From assembly GCA_016794615.1 (NCBI GenBank), contig JAEUJO010000012.1, forward strand, positions 1-35,306: DNA of 35,306 nt, read 5' to 3'. The stretch comes from Pseudonocardia sp. Its GTDB lineage: Bacteria; Actinomycetota; Actinomycetes; Mycobacteriales; Pseudonocardiaceae. This document shows, piece by piece, positions 1 to 7,811 of the stretch (position 1 is its first letter; the number at the start of each line of letters is the position of its first letter). The translations under genes were made by a program, and so were the position numbers. The notes beneath the pieces were generated by a model, which had not been told where the DNA came from, made no database searches, and was given only the letters and a program-made list of their open reading frames with translations.

Positions 1-48
1 GCGGGGCGGACCCTGTGCGAGCCGCATCGTGGAACGGGGTGAGTGGCC

Positions 49-213
49 GTGATCGTGCTCGTGTGGGTGTGGGTCGGTGTCGCGCTGTGGCTGCCTGCCT
101 CGGTCCTGGTGTCGGTCGTCGTCGGCCGGGTCGTCCGGAGCCGCGACGACCAGGTGCCACAGGCATGCCGGATCAGCCGCTCACCGTCGCTGTCCGGTAG
201 CTCGACCTGGTGA
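49..213 (+). CDS. Small single-pass membrane protein, hypothetical
   Basis: A 54-residue ORF starting GTG. Residues 1-28 are almost all Val/Leu/Trp/Ala/Gly and form one likely membrane segment, followed by a short Arg/Ser-rich tail (VVRSRDDQVPQ...). Nearly every codon ends in G or C, which supports real coding. A purine-rich GGGGTGAG lies just upstream of the GTG. It precedes menE by 228 nt on the same strand. The family is not recognised and no function is proposed. It could be a chance ORF in high-GC DNA. Confidence 0.45.
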   Translation: MIVLVWVWVGVALWLPASVLVSVVVGRVVRSRDDQVPQACRISRSPSLSGSSTW

Positions 214-441
214 GCACCGGCCCGGCGGCCCACCAGGTCGTGGCGGGGTGATCGGCCCTTCCCTGCGGGTCGTGGTCGACGGCGCGGAGTGACGATCGCG
301 ACCTGGCGCGCGGTTTCCCGCGGTGACGCACACCGGCTGAAGCCGACACACCCGCTGCAACACGCGCGCCGGGTGCGCGGAGTGTGCCCCGCCTCGCAGG
401 AGGAGGTGCGGCGACGCGGCCGCACGACGGAGGATGAGCCG

Positions 442-1671
442 GTGCGGATCATCCGGCTCGACGGCTCGCCCACGACGGCGGGCATGCTCGCCGCCGCCGT
501 CGCCGAGGCGCTGGACGGCGGCCCGGCGGTGCTGCCTCTCGAGGCCACCGCGCCTCCGTTCGGGCAAGTCCCCGCGCCCGCGGCAGCCGGTCCGGCCGAT
601 CCCCGGCCGACCGATCCGCTGCCCGGACCCGGGGCCGGGGTGCTCCTCGCGACCTCCGGCTCCACCGGCCTGCCGCGGCTGGTCGTGCTCCCGGCCGCCG
701 CGCTGCGGGCCTCCGCGGAGGCCACCGCCGCGCGCCTCGGCGGGCCCGGACGCTGGCTGCTCACCCTTCCTGCCGACCACGTCGCCGGCGTCCAGGTCGT
801 CGTCAGGGCGCTGCTCGCCGGCGCCGCACCCGTCGTGCAGGACCTGCGGGGCGGGTTCCGGCCGGACGGGTTCGCCGCCGCGACGGCCCGGCTCGGCCCC
901 GGCAGGCGGTACACGAGCCTCGTTCCCACCCAGCTCCTGCGGATTCTCGATGCCGGTGGTTCCGCGCTGGAGGCGCTGCGGGGCTACGACGCCGTGCTCG
1001 TCGGCGGCGCCGCCCTCGACGCCGGGCTGCGGGCGCGCGCCGAGGCGGCCGGGGTGCGGATCGTCACGACGTACGGCATGACCGAGACGGCCGGGGGCTG
1101 CGTCTACGACGGGCTGCCGCTCGGCGGGGTACGGGTCCGTCTGGACGCCGAGGGCTGCGTCGTGATCGGCGGCCCGACGCTGGCGGCCGGCTACCTCGAC
1201 GACCCGGCCGCGACCGCAGCCGCGTTCGTCGAGCACGACGACGGCCCCGAGTTCCGCACCGGCGACCTCGGCCGCTGGGTCGACGGCAGGCTCGAGGTGC
1301 TCGGCCGCGTCGACGACGTCATCGTCACGGGCGGGCAGAAGGTCGCCCCGGCCGCCGTCGAGCGCGTGCTGACCGCACAGCCCGGGGTTCGTGCGGCGTG
1401 CGTCGTCGGCCTGCCCGACCCGGAGTGGGGTGCGGTCGTCGCGGCCGCCCTGGTCGTCGACGCCCCACCGGCCGCGGAGGGCCTGCGGGGGGCGGTGCGC
1501 GCCGTCCTCGGCCGGGCCGCGGTACCGCGCGTCCTGGGCACCGTCGACGCCCTGCCGCTGCGCGGGATCGGCAAGCCGGACCGGGCCGCGGTCGCGCGTC
1601 TGCTCGCCGCGAGCAGCCGGGCCGCGGATGCGCCGACGGCCACGGCGCCGGCCGGCCCCCCGGGCTGCTGA
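442..1671 (+). CDS. menE: o-Succinylbenzoate-CoA ligase MenE
   Basis: Adenylate-forming enzyme that converts o-succinylbenzoate, ATP and CoA to OSB-CoA in menaquinone synthesis. The GTG start at 442 is chosen because GGAGGA at 429-434 sits 7 nt upstream; the frame is open back to 289 but that part has no family character. The protein has 409 residues. The nucleotide loop TSGSTGLPR (about 71-79), the TYGMTE motif, the TGDLGRW motif, the hinge GRVDDVIVTGG and the catalytic lysine in GIGKPDR (about K378) are all present, so it should be active. The protein is short for an acyl-CoA ligase, as compact actinobacterial MenE proteins are. The downstream neighbour menA supports the pathway. Confidence 0.92.
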   Translation: MRIIRLDGSPTTAGMLAAAVAEALDGGPAVLPLEATAPPFGQVPAPAAAGPADPRPTDPLPGPGAGVLLATSGSTGLPRLVVLPAAALRASAEATAARLGGPGRWLLTLPADHVAGVQVVVRALLAGAAPVVQDLRGGFRPDGFAAATARLGPGRRYTSLVPTQLLRILDAGGSALEALRGYDAVLVGGAALDAGLRARAEAAGVRIVTTYGMTETAGGCVYDGLPLGGVRVRLDAEGCVVIGGPTLAAGYLDDPAATAAAFVEHDDGPEFRTGDLGRWVDGRLEVLGRVDDVIVTGGQKVAPAAVERVLTAQPGVRAACVVGLPDPEWGAVVAAALVVDAPPAAEGLRGAVRAVLGRAAVPRVLGTVDALPLRGIGKPDRAAVARLLAASSRAADAPTATAPAGPPGC

Positions 1672-1728
1672 CTCCGCCCGCCCACCGCATGGACGTACCC
1701 GTCGACCACGTCGACACCGTGCTCACCC

Positions 1729-1734
1729 TAGCCT
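1729..1734 (+). promoter_or_regulatory. -10 element of a likely leaderless menA promoter
   Basis: TAGCCT fits TANNNT and ends 6 nt before the menA GTG at 1741, with no Shine-Dalgarno between. A convincing -35 box is not visible. Confidence 0.45.
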
Positions 1735-1740
1735 GGGATC

Positions 1741-2622
1741 GTGGCGAGCGTCGGTGAGTGGGTCGCGGGGGCGCGGCCGCGGACCCTGCCGACCGCGGTC
1801 TCCCCGGTGTTCGTCGGCACCGGCGCGGCGGTCGGGGCGGGGGCGGTGCAACCGGTGCGGGCACTGCTCGCGCTGGTCGTCGCCGTCGCACTGGTGGTCG
1901 GCGTCAACTACGCCAACGACTACTCCGACGGCATCCGCGGCACGGACGACGAGCGGGTCGGACCGATGCGGCTGGTCGGGTCGCGGCTGGCCGCGCCCAC
2001 GGCGGTGCGCAACGCCGCGTTCCTGTGCTTCTCGGTCGCGGCGCTGGCCGGGCTCACGCTGGTGTCGCTGACGCGGCAGTGGTGGCTCGTGGCCGTCGGC
2101 GCCGTGTGCATCGCGGGTGCCTGGTTCTACACCGGCGGGCACCGCCCCTACGGCTATGCCGGACTCGGTGAGGTGGCCGTCTTCGCGTTCTTCGGGCCGG
2201 TCGCGGTACTCGGGACGGCCGTGACGCAGAGCGGCGCGGTGAGCGCGCCCGGGATCGTCGGCGCCGCGGGTGTGGGCCTGCTGGCGTGCGCCGTGCTGGT
2301 GGTCAACAACCTGCGCGACATCCCGAGCGACACGGCCGTGGGCAAGCGGACGCTCGCGGTCGCCCTCGGCGACCGGGACACCCGGCGGCTCTACACCGCC
2401 TGCGTGGTGGTGCCGCTCGGGCTGTCGGCGCTGGCCGGGATCCGCAGCTGGCCGATGCTGCTCGGGCTGCTCCCGCTGCCGTTGGCCGTCGCCGTGACCC
2501 GGCGGGTGCTGGGTGGCGCGGACGGGCGGGGGCTGGTGCGGGTGCTGGGCGACACGGGGCTGCTGTTGCTGGCGTGGTCAGTCACGACGGGCGTCGGGCT
2601 GGCTCTCGGGCCGGTCGCCTGA
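1741..2622 (+). CDS. menA: 1,4-Dihydroxy-2-naphthoate polyprenyltransferase MenA
   Basis: UbiA-family integral membrane prenyltransferase that attaches the polyprenyl chain to 1,4-dihydroxy-2-naphthoate, giving demethylmenaquinone. The 293-residue protein begins MASVGEWVAGARPRTLPTA, typical of MenA. The first Asp-rich motif is NYANDYSDGIRGTDD (about 59-73) and the second is NNLRDIPSDTAVGKRTLA. About eight to nine hydrophobic helices can be seen. The GTG start at 1741 lacks a Shine-Dalgarno and follows a -10-like hexamer by 6 nt. It lies 69 nt after menE and its 3' end overlaps the convergent DUF4229 gene by 45 nt. Confidence 0.95.
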   Translation: MASVGEWVAGARPRTLPTAVSPVFVGTGAAVGAGAVQPVRALLALVVAVALVVGVNYANDYSDGIRGTDDERVGPMRLVGSRLAAPTAVRNAAFLCFSVAALAGLTLVSLTRQWWLVAVGAVCIAGAWFYTGGHRPYGYAGLGEVAVFAFFGPVAVLGTAVTQSGAVSAPGIVGAAGVGLLACAVLVVNNLRDIPSDTAVGKRTLAVALGDRDTRRLYTACVVVPLGLSALAGIRSWPMLLGLLPLPLAVAVTRRVLGGADGRGLVRVLGDTGLLLLAWSVTTGVGLALGPVA

Positions 2623-2970
2623 GCCGTCGCCCGGAGCCTCGGCCCCGGTCTCCGGCGCGGGTGCCGGCTCCTCGGACTCCTCGCCGCGCAGCCGGGCCCG
2701 CAGCGTCGCACGTTCCTCCCCCCGCTGGGCCCGCGATGCGGCCAGCGCGGCGTCCAGCCGGGTCCGCAGCCCACGGAACACGAACATCGACAGGGGCAGC
2801 GCGACGATCAGGGCCACGAGCAGGGCGACGACGAGTGGGGTGCCGGCCACGAGCAGCAGCCCGGCGATCAGTGCGAGCAGGCCGAGACGGGCCAGCGCGT
2901 AGAGGACGACCGTCGCGGCCAGGCCCGGCTCGCGCGCGGAGCGGGCGCGCCGATCGGCGGGAGCACTCAT
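2578..2970 (-). CDS. DUF4229 family small membrane protein
   Basis: A 130-residue protein. A basic N-terminus (MSAPADRRARSAREPGL) is followed by two close membrane helices (about 18-63), then a charged helical stretch RTRLDAALAASRAQRGEERATLR and an acidic Pro/Glu-rich tail. Size, topology and position beside menA/menE fit DUF4229 proteins of actinobacteria, whose function is not known to me. The last 45 nt overlap the 3' end of menA on the other strand. The start ATG is 6 nt from a TACGCT hexamer, so the transcript may be leaderless. Confidence 0.8.
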   Translation of the reverse strand: MSAPADRRARSAREPGLAATVVLYALARLGLLALIAGLLLVAGTPLVVALLVALIVALPLSMFVFRGLRTRLDAALAASRAQRGEERATLRARLRGEESEEPAPAPETGAEAPGDGSGDRPESQPDARRD

Positions 2971-2976
2971 GAGACG

Positions 2977-2982
2977 AGCGTA
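2977..2982 (-). promoter_or_regulatory. -10 element of a likely leaderless DUF4229 gene promoter
   Basis: TACGCT on the minus strand is followed by 6 nt and then the ATG at 2970. No Shine-Dalgarno fits in the gap. Confidence 0.45.
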
Positions 2983-3018
2983 CGGTCGTGGGAAGAGGCT
3001 GGCTCATGCGCCCGATTT

Positions 3019-3031
3019 GCCCTTTAAGGGC
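3019..3031. promoter_or_regulatory. Inverted repeat in the DUF4229/bldC divergent intergenic region
   Basis: GCCCTT-T-AAGGGC is a 13-nt perfect inverted repeat between two divergent genes, in an unusually AT-rich patch for this genome. It could be an operator for either gene. No known consensus is recognised. Confidence 0.3.
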
Positions 3032-3132
3032 TCTTTACCTCTACCCAACCGTTCGAGTACCTGGCATCACCGGTGTCACGATGGCCGGGAACATCCGGGA
3101 TTCCACGGATCGACGCTCTTGGGAGACATGCC

Positions 3133-3357
3133 ATGGCCACCCCCACCCAGTCCGCGGACGCCGCTGAGCACCTGCTCACCCCGGGCGAGGTCGCGAGCCT
3201 CTTCCGGGTCGACCCCAAGACGGTCACCCGCTGGGCGTCGGCCGGCCGCATCGGCTCCATCCGCACCCCGGGTGGTCACCGGCGGTTCCGCGAGTCGGAG
3301 GTCCGCAGCATGCTCGCGAACCTCACGAGCGAGGCGCTGCCGCAGGCTCCGCGCTGA
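3133..3357 (+). CDS. bldC: BldC, MerR-like DNA-binding developmental regulator
   Basis: A 74-residue protein that is essentially one winged HTH domain. The stretch LLTPGEVASLFRVDPKTVTR followed by W-ASAGRIGSIRTPGGHRRF-RESEV (about 14-58) is nearly identical in character to Streptomyces BldC, which binds DNA as head-to-tail oligomers and delays differentiation. The ATG at 3133 is chosen because GGGAGA lies 6 nt upstream and because BldC proteins are about 70 residues; an upstream in-frame start at 3073 would add 20 unrelated residues. A compound hairpin follows the stop, so the gene is probably monocistronic. Confidence 0.95.
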   Translation: MATPTQSADAAEHLLTPGEVASLFRVDPKTVTRWASAGRIGSIRTPGGHRRFRESEVRSMLANLTSEALPQAPR

Positions 3358-3360
3358 GTA

Positions 3361-3410
3361 GCCAACCCCCCTCGACCCCGGCTCACAGCGTTGTGACGGG
3401 CGGGGTTGGC
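3361..3410 (+). terminator. Compound hairpin terminator after bldC
   Basis: The outer arms GCCAACCCC (3361-3369) and GGGGTTGGC (3402-3410) are perfectly complementary. Inside, CCCG pairs with CGGG and TCACA pairs with TGTGA around a GCGT loop. It begins 3 nt after the bldC stop. There is no U-tract, which is common for actinobacterial terminators. Confidence 0.7.
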
Positions 3411-3441
3411 GGACTTCACGCGCCACCCTCGACGCCTCGGC

Positions 3442-3447
3442 TAACCT
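3442..3447 (+). promoter_or_regulatory. Possible -10 element for the small membrane protein gene
   Basis: TAACCT would place transcription start near 3454, just ahead of the GGAGGT ribosome site at 3455-3460. No good -35 box at 16-18 nt spacing. Confidence 0.3.
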
Positions 3448-3467
3448 CGACGGCGGAGGTGGTACCG

Positions 3468-3680
3468 ATGCTGTTCCTCATCGCGTTCGTCGGCGCCGCG
3501 GTCATCGCACTGGTGCTGTGGAAGGCGATGAACTCGTCCCGCAGCGATGTACCCGCCGTCCGGCGGCCGCAGTCGCTCGGCACGGCCCGGCCACGGGTGA
3601 GCGGACCGGACGACGACCCCGACTTCCTGCGTCAGCTCGACGAGAAGGTGAAGCGGCGCGACGACCCGCCGGCTGTCTGA
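3468..3680 (+). CDS. Small single-pass membrane protein, hypothetical
   Basis: A 70-residue protein with one N-terminal membrane helix (MLFLIAFVGAAVIALVLWKAM, about 1-20) and a charged cytoplasmic tail containing DDDPDFLRQLDEKVKRRDD. The ATG at 3468 is supported by GGAGGT 7 nt upstream; the frame is open back to 3393 without a ribosome site. The stop at 3678-3680 abuts the stop of the convergent MinD-like gene at 3682, leaving a 1-nt gap. The acidic/basic tail resembles small actinobacterial membrane proteins of unknown role. Confidence 0.75.
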   Translation: MLFLIAFVGAAVIALVLWKAMNSSRSDVPAVRRPQSLGTARPRVSGPDDDPDFLRQLDEKVKRRDDPPAV

Positions 3681-3681
3681 G

Positions 3682-5070
3682 TCACGACGGGAAGGCGTCC
3701 GCGACCTCGGCTGCCAGCTCCAGCAGGCCCAGCCGGGTGCGCGGATCCAGGCGGTCCAGGTCCACCTCGGCCCCCTCCTGCAGGTGCGGGTCGAACGGGA
3801 CGCGCACCACCGCACGGCACCTCCCCGCGAAGTGCGCCGCCACGCGGTCCAGGTCCACCCCGCCCGCGGACCGGCTGACGCAGTTGATCACTGCGACCGC
3901 ATCGCGGACCAGGTCGCCGTGCCCATGGGCGTCCAGCCAGTCCATCGTCGCCGAGGCGCTGCGCGCGGCGTCGATCGAGCCGGACGAGACCACCACGATC
4001 TGGTCCGCCACGCCCAGCACGCCGTACATCGCCGAGTGCATCAGGCCGGTGCCGCAGTCGGTGAGCACCATGTTGTAGAAGTGCTCGAGCAGGTTCACCG
4101 TGCGCCGGTAGTCGTCTTCGCTGAAGGCCTCGGACACCGCGGGGTCCTGCTCGCTCGCGAGCACCTCCAGCCGCGAGAGGCCCTGCGAGGTGTAGGCGCG
4201 CACGTCGGTGTAGCGGCGGACGCGCTGGGCGTCCCGCAGCAGGTGCCGGACGGTGGCGCTGGTCTCGAGCGGGATCTTCTGGCTCAGCGTTCCCCGGTCC
4301 GGGTTCGCGTCGACGGCCACCACGCGGTCCCCGCGCAGCGACGCGAAGGTGGCGCCCAGCGTCGCCGTCATCGTGGTCTTGCCGACGCCGCCCTTGAGGC
4401 TCAGCAGCGCGATCTTGTGACAGCCCAGCAGCGGCGCGTTGATCCGCGCGACGAGCTCGCGGCGCCGGATGTCGTCCGGGCTCTCCCCCGGGTTGATCAG
4501 CTTGCCGGACAGCGCGTACACCACCCGCCGCCAGCCCGACTGAGGCGGCCGTTTCAGCGGCCGGAGGAGCCGCGCCGACGACAGGTCCGACGGGTTGTCG
4601 CTCAGCGCGCCGGTGCCCGAGCCGACCATGCCGCTGCGCACCCGCTGCGCCTCCTGCGCGGCCACCGCTCCGGGATCGACCCAGCGGCCGACCCCCCGCG
4701 GCGGCGTCAGCGGCGGGCTGCTCCGGTGCGGGGCGGCCGCCTCGCCCTCGATCCGGTGCGGCGCGGCCGGTCCGTACGAAGGACCCCGTGCCTCCGGTGC
4801 GACGGGCGGACCGGCAGCATCCGGCCGGACGATGTCCGGGCCGGCCGCCCGGGACTCCGACACACCGGGTGCGGGATCGGAGTCCGGCGGCGGCACGGCC
4901 TCCAGCCCGGACACCGGAGTGGCGTGCTGGGGCTCGCGACCCGCGGCAGGTGTGGAGAGCCTCGACGACGCCCGGCGGTGGGAGCGGCGCGCCGCCGCGT
5001 CCGCTGTCCACTGCTCTCGCACGTAGCGCCCGACCGACCCGTCGGAGTACTCCGGATCGGGCTCGGTCAC
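3682..5070 (-). CDS. MinD/ParA-like P-loop ATPase with a disordered N-terminal region
   Basis: A 462-residue protein. Residues 1-175 are Pro/Ala/Arg-rich and probably disordered. Residues about 179-200 carry the conserved block GWRRVVYALSGKLINPGESP, and the deviant Walker A KGGVGKTT is at 226-233, followed by VVAVDANPDRGTLS (switch I/A' region) and MVLTDCGTGLMHSAMYG (Walker B region). The layout recalls the EspI-type MinD-like proteins of ESX loci and the Rv0530-like protein next to mycobacterial ccsA. The GTG start at 5070 follows a run of six G. The frame stays open to 6213, but that part is a shadow of ccsB. It lies 140 nt downstream of ccsB and probably closes that operon. Partner and cargo are unknown. 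Confidence 0.8.
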   Translation of the reverse strand: MTEPDPEYSDGSVGRYVREQWTADAAARRSHRRASSRLSTPAAGREPQHATPVSGLEAVPPPDSDPAPGVSESRAAGPDIVRPDAAGPPVAPEARGPSYGPAAPHRIEGEAAAPHRSSPPLTPPRGVGRWVDPGAVAAQEAQRVRSGMVGSGTGALSDNPSDLSSARLLRPLKRPPQSGWRRVVYALSGKLINPGESPDDIRRRELVARINAPLLGCHKIALLSLKGGVGKTTMTATLGATFASLRGDRVVAVDANPDRGTLSQKIPLETSATVRHLLRDAQRVRRYTDVRAYTSQGLSRLEVLASEQDPAVSEAFSEDDYRRTVNLLEHFYNMVLTDCGTGLMHSAMYGVLGVADQIVVVSSGSIDAARSASATMDWLDAHGHGDLVRDAVAVINCVSRSAGGVDLDRVAAHFAGRCRAVVRVPFDPHLQEGAEVDLDRLDPRTRLGLLELAAEVADAFPS

Positions 5071-5210
5071 GATCGGCCCCCCGCTGTGACCATTCCCCTG
5101 GCCAGGACACTGCTCCGCACGGAGTCCGACGGTAGTCGCGTCGTCCCGCTCGGTCGATGGGCTGGACGGGGGCCGATGGTCACGGGCCGCGAGACATACC
5201 GCACCGCCGG

Positions 5211-6173
5211 TCAGAGCCCCGCGTACGAGTGGAGGCCCGCGACGACCATGTTGATGAAGAACAGGTTGAAGAGCACGACCACCAACCCGGCCACGTTGAT
5301 CCAGGCGGCGCGGCCGCTGCGCCAGCCCGCGGTGGACCGTGCGTGCAGGTAGGCGGCGTACACGACCCAGACGACGAACGCGACGGTCTCCTTCGGGTCC
5401 CAGCCCCAGAACCGGCCCCAGGCCGCCTCCGCCCAGATCGCCCCGGCGATGACGCCGAACGTGTACAGCGGGAAGGCGACGATCGTGGTGCGGTAGGCCA
5501 GCCGGTCCAGGGCCGCCGCCGAGGGCAGCCGGTCCACCAGCGCCCCACCCCGGGAGGACCGGCGCAGCAGGTAGAGCAGGCTCGCCATGCCCGGGACGAA
5601 CAGCAGCCCGGACGACACGGTCATCGTGGTGACGTGCACGACCAGCCAGTACGACCGCAGAGCCGGGACGACCGGGGCGGCTCGGGCGTAGAGGACCGTG
5701 CCGGCCAGGAAGAGCAGGATCACGACGGGCAGCAGGACGAACAGCGCGACGGTCCGCACCGCCGGGACGCGGCGCAGCACGACGAGCCAGGTCACGACCG
5801 CGGCGAGGCAGACCGCGGAGGTGAACTCGTACATGTTGCCCAACGGCCAGCGGTCCGCGGCCAGCCCGCGAGTGACGATCGACCCGAGTTGCAGCAGCGC
5901 GGCGAGCACGACCAGGTTCACCGCAGCCCCGCCCAACCGGTCCGCCCGGCTGCGCGCGGGCCGGCCCGGCGCCGGGGCGTCGGGGGGCGGGAGCGCGTCG
6001 GGCTCCCCTCCCGGCGACGCCTCGCCGCCGACGGCCACGGGCACCGCCGCGGGCTCGTACGCCGAGCGCAGCGCCGCGTACTCGGCGGCGTGCAGTGCCA
6101 TGGCCAGCACGTAGACCGCGACCGCCGCCATGAACAACCGGTCGCTGTAGATGGCGAGCACCACGTCGTTCAC
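5211..6173 (-). CDS. ccsB: Cytochrome c maturation protein CcsB (CcsA/ResC family)
   Basis: Membrane heme-handling component of the System II cytochrome c synthase. The 320-residue protein has about eight hydrophobic helices and the heme-binding WWD-family signature WGWDPKE at about 256-262, with candidate axial histidines H180, H277 and H315. A Pro/Gly/Ala-rich loop at 40-75 separates the first helix from the rest. Its ATG overlaps the resB stop by 4 nt (ATGA), so the two synthase subunits are translationally coupled. Confidence 0.93.
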   Translation of the reverse strand: MNDVVLAIYSDRLFMAAVAVYVLAMALHAAEYAALRSAYEPAAVPVAVGGEASPGGEPDALPPPDAPAPGRPARSRADRLGGAAVNLVVLAALLQLGSIVTRGLAADRWPLGNMYEFTSAVCLAAVVTWLVVLRRVPAVRTVALFVLLPVVILLFLAGTVLYARAAPVVPALRSYWLVVHVTTMTVSSGLLFVPGMASLLYLLRRSSRGGALVDRLPSAAALDRLAYRTTIVAFPLYTFGVIAGAIWAEAAWGRFWGWDPKETVAFVVWVVYAAYLHARSTAGWRSGRAAWINVAGLVVVLFNLFFINMVVAGLHSYAGL

Positions 6174-7807
6174 GGGCCGTCCTCCGTCTTCCGGGATTGC
6201 TGAACGTCGTCATCCGGGCACGTGCCGAGCACCGCGGCGGTGAGCCGGTCGAACTCCTCGCCGTAGCCCGCGCGGTCCGTGCGCGCCAGCCCGCCGAGCT
6301 CGACCCGGGTGCCGCCCGCGGCGTCCGGCGTCAGCCGCACCCAGAACCGGCGGCGCCGCACCGCCAGCGACAGCATCAGGCCCGCGAGCAGGAAGACGGC
6401 CGACACGAGCACCCACAGCTGCGCGGGATCGTGGCTGACCTGCAGCGAGACCCAGTCGCGCACACCGTCGAACCGGACCCGGGTGCCGTCGTCCAACGTG
6501 ATCTCGTCGCCGGGCCGCATGTTCTGCCGCGCCACGCGCGTCAGCTCGCCGGTGTCGAGCTTGCTCCGGTCGACAGTGAAGATCGACTGGCCGCGCCCGT
6601 CGTCCAGCCCGAGGTCGCCACGCAGCACGTCCACGGCCACCTCGGGGTCGTCCAGCGCGGGGAACACCGACGTCACCACCTGCCCGCCCGAGCTGGTGGG
6701 CGCGAGCAGACCGGTCACGGCGAGCTGGGTGGTGCGGCGCTGCTGCTCGTCCGTCACGCCGGGGCGGGCGAACTTGGTGGCACCCTCCGACAGCAGCGTG
6801 GTCTGGTCGACCGGGCGCCACTGAACCTCACCCGTCCGCTGCTGACCGTCCGGATAGGTGACCGTGAAGCGCGGGGCGTAGCCGTGCCCGAGCAGGTAGA
6901 GCCTGCTGCCGTCGGTGCGCAGCGGGTGGTTCACCGCAAGCGTCGCCTGCCGCCAGGCGGCCGTGCCCGCGGTGACGTCCGCGGCCGTCTGGAAGCCGAT
7001 CGAGGCGCTGAAGCTCGCGGGCTGCCCGTTCGCCTCGTAGGCGGCGGTGAAGTCGTCCACGCGCACGCAGAACGGCTGCAGGTCCGTGCCGTCCACCCGT
7101 AGGCCGGCGCGGAACGAGTCGTAGCCGAGGATGCCGGTGTTGCAGAACTGCCCGCCCCCGGACAGCACGACGACCTGGCCCTCGTAGCCGAACAGCTTGC
7201 CGAGCGCGAACGCGACGAGCAGGCCGAGCAGGCTCAGGTGGAACACGAGGTTGCCGACCTCGTGCAGGTGGCCGCGTTCGGCCGACCCGGTCCGGACGTC
7301 CCCGGGCTCGTCGGACCACCGCGTCCGCCAGCCCCGCAGCCGGCCGCGGGCCCGCTCCTCGACGTCCGCGATCGGCTCGGCCACCGTCCGCTGCGCCGCG
7401 TGCGGGAGCCGGGCGAGGTTGCGCGGGGTGACCACCGGCGGGGTGCGCAGGCCACGGAGCTGCTCGGCGGTGCGCGGCAGCAGGCAGCCGACCAGCGAGA
7501 CCATCAGCAGCAGGTAGACCGCGGCGAACCAGGGCGCGGCGAAGACGCCGAAGAACTGCAGCCGGTCCAGCAGCGGCGCGAGGGTCGGGTGATCGGCGAA
7601 GTACTGGGTGACGAGGCGCTGGTTGAGCGAGCGCTGCGGCAGCAGTGCGCCCGGCAGGGCGGCGAGGGCGAGCAGGAACAGGAGCACGAGCGCCGTGCGC
7701 ATGCTCGTGAGACCGCGCCAGGTGTTGCGCAGCAACGCCCACGGGGCGCGCGGGAATGCGGGGGTGCTCTCGTCCGGCGGTGTGGCGGGCGGCGCTGTGG
7801 TGGTCAT
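6170..7807 (-). CDS. resB: Cytochrome c biogenesis protein ResB
   Basis: Second subunit of the System II heme ligation complex, which joins heme to CXXCH apocytochromes outside the membrane. The 545-residue protein has the ResB pattern: three N-terminal membrane helices (about 35-55, 90-112 and 190-208), a large extracytoplasmic domain (about 210-455), and a final helix near 465-485. The segment HEVGNLVFHLSLLGLLVAFALGK is typical of the family. It starts 4 nt after the ccdA stop and overlaps ccsB by 4 nt. Confidence 0.93.
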   Translation of the reverse strand: MTTTAPPATPPDESTPAFPRAPWALLRNTWRGLTSMRTALVLLFLLALAALPGALLPQRSLNQRLVTQYFADHPTLAPLLDRLQFFGVFAAPWFAAVYLLLMVSLVGCLLPRTAEQLRGLRTPPVVTPRNLARLPHAAQRTVAEPIADVEERARGRLRGWRTRWSDEPGDVRTGSAERGHLHEVGNLVFHLSLLGLLVAFALGKLFGYEGQVVVLSGGGQFCNTGILGYDSFRAGLRVDGTDLQPFCVRVDDFTAAYEANGQPASFSASIGFQTAADVTAGTAAWRQATLAVNHPLRTDGSRLYLLGHGYAPRFTVTYPDGQQRTGEVQWRPVDQTTLLSEGATKFARPGVTDEQQRRTTQLAVTGLLAPTSSGGQVVTSVFPALDDPEVAVDVLRGDLGLDDGRGQSIFTVDRSKLDTGELTRVARQNMRPGDEITLDDGTRVRFDGVRDWVSLQVSHDPAQLWVLVSAVFLLAGLMLSLAVRRRRFWVRLTPDAAGGTRVELGGLARTDRAGYGEEFDRLTAAVLGTCPDDDVQQSRKTEDGP

Positions 7808-7811
7808 GGCA

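Noticed and set aside
181-1236. Long minus-strand ORF of 351 codons over menE
   Set aside because: Arg/Gly/Pro-rich shadow of menE with no family motifs.
3385-3398. TCACA-GCGT-TGTGA as a CRP- or Rex-type operator
   Set aside because: The half-sites are in the reverse order and form the inner stem of the bldC terminator.
5071-6213. N-terminal extension of the MinD-like ATPase to 843 residues
   Set aside because: This part overlaps ccsB in another frame and is Arg/Gly-rich without domain signal; the GTG at 5070 has a G-rich ribosome site.
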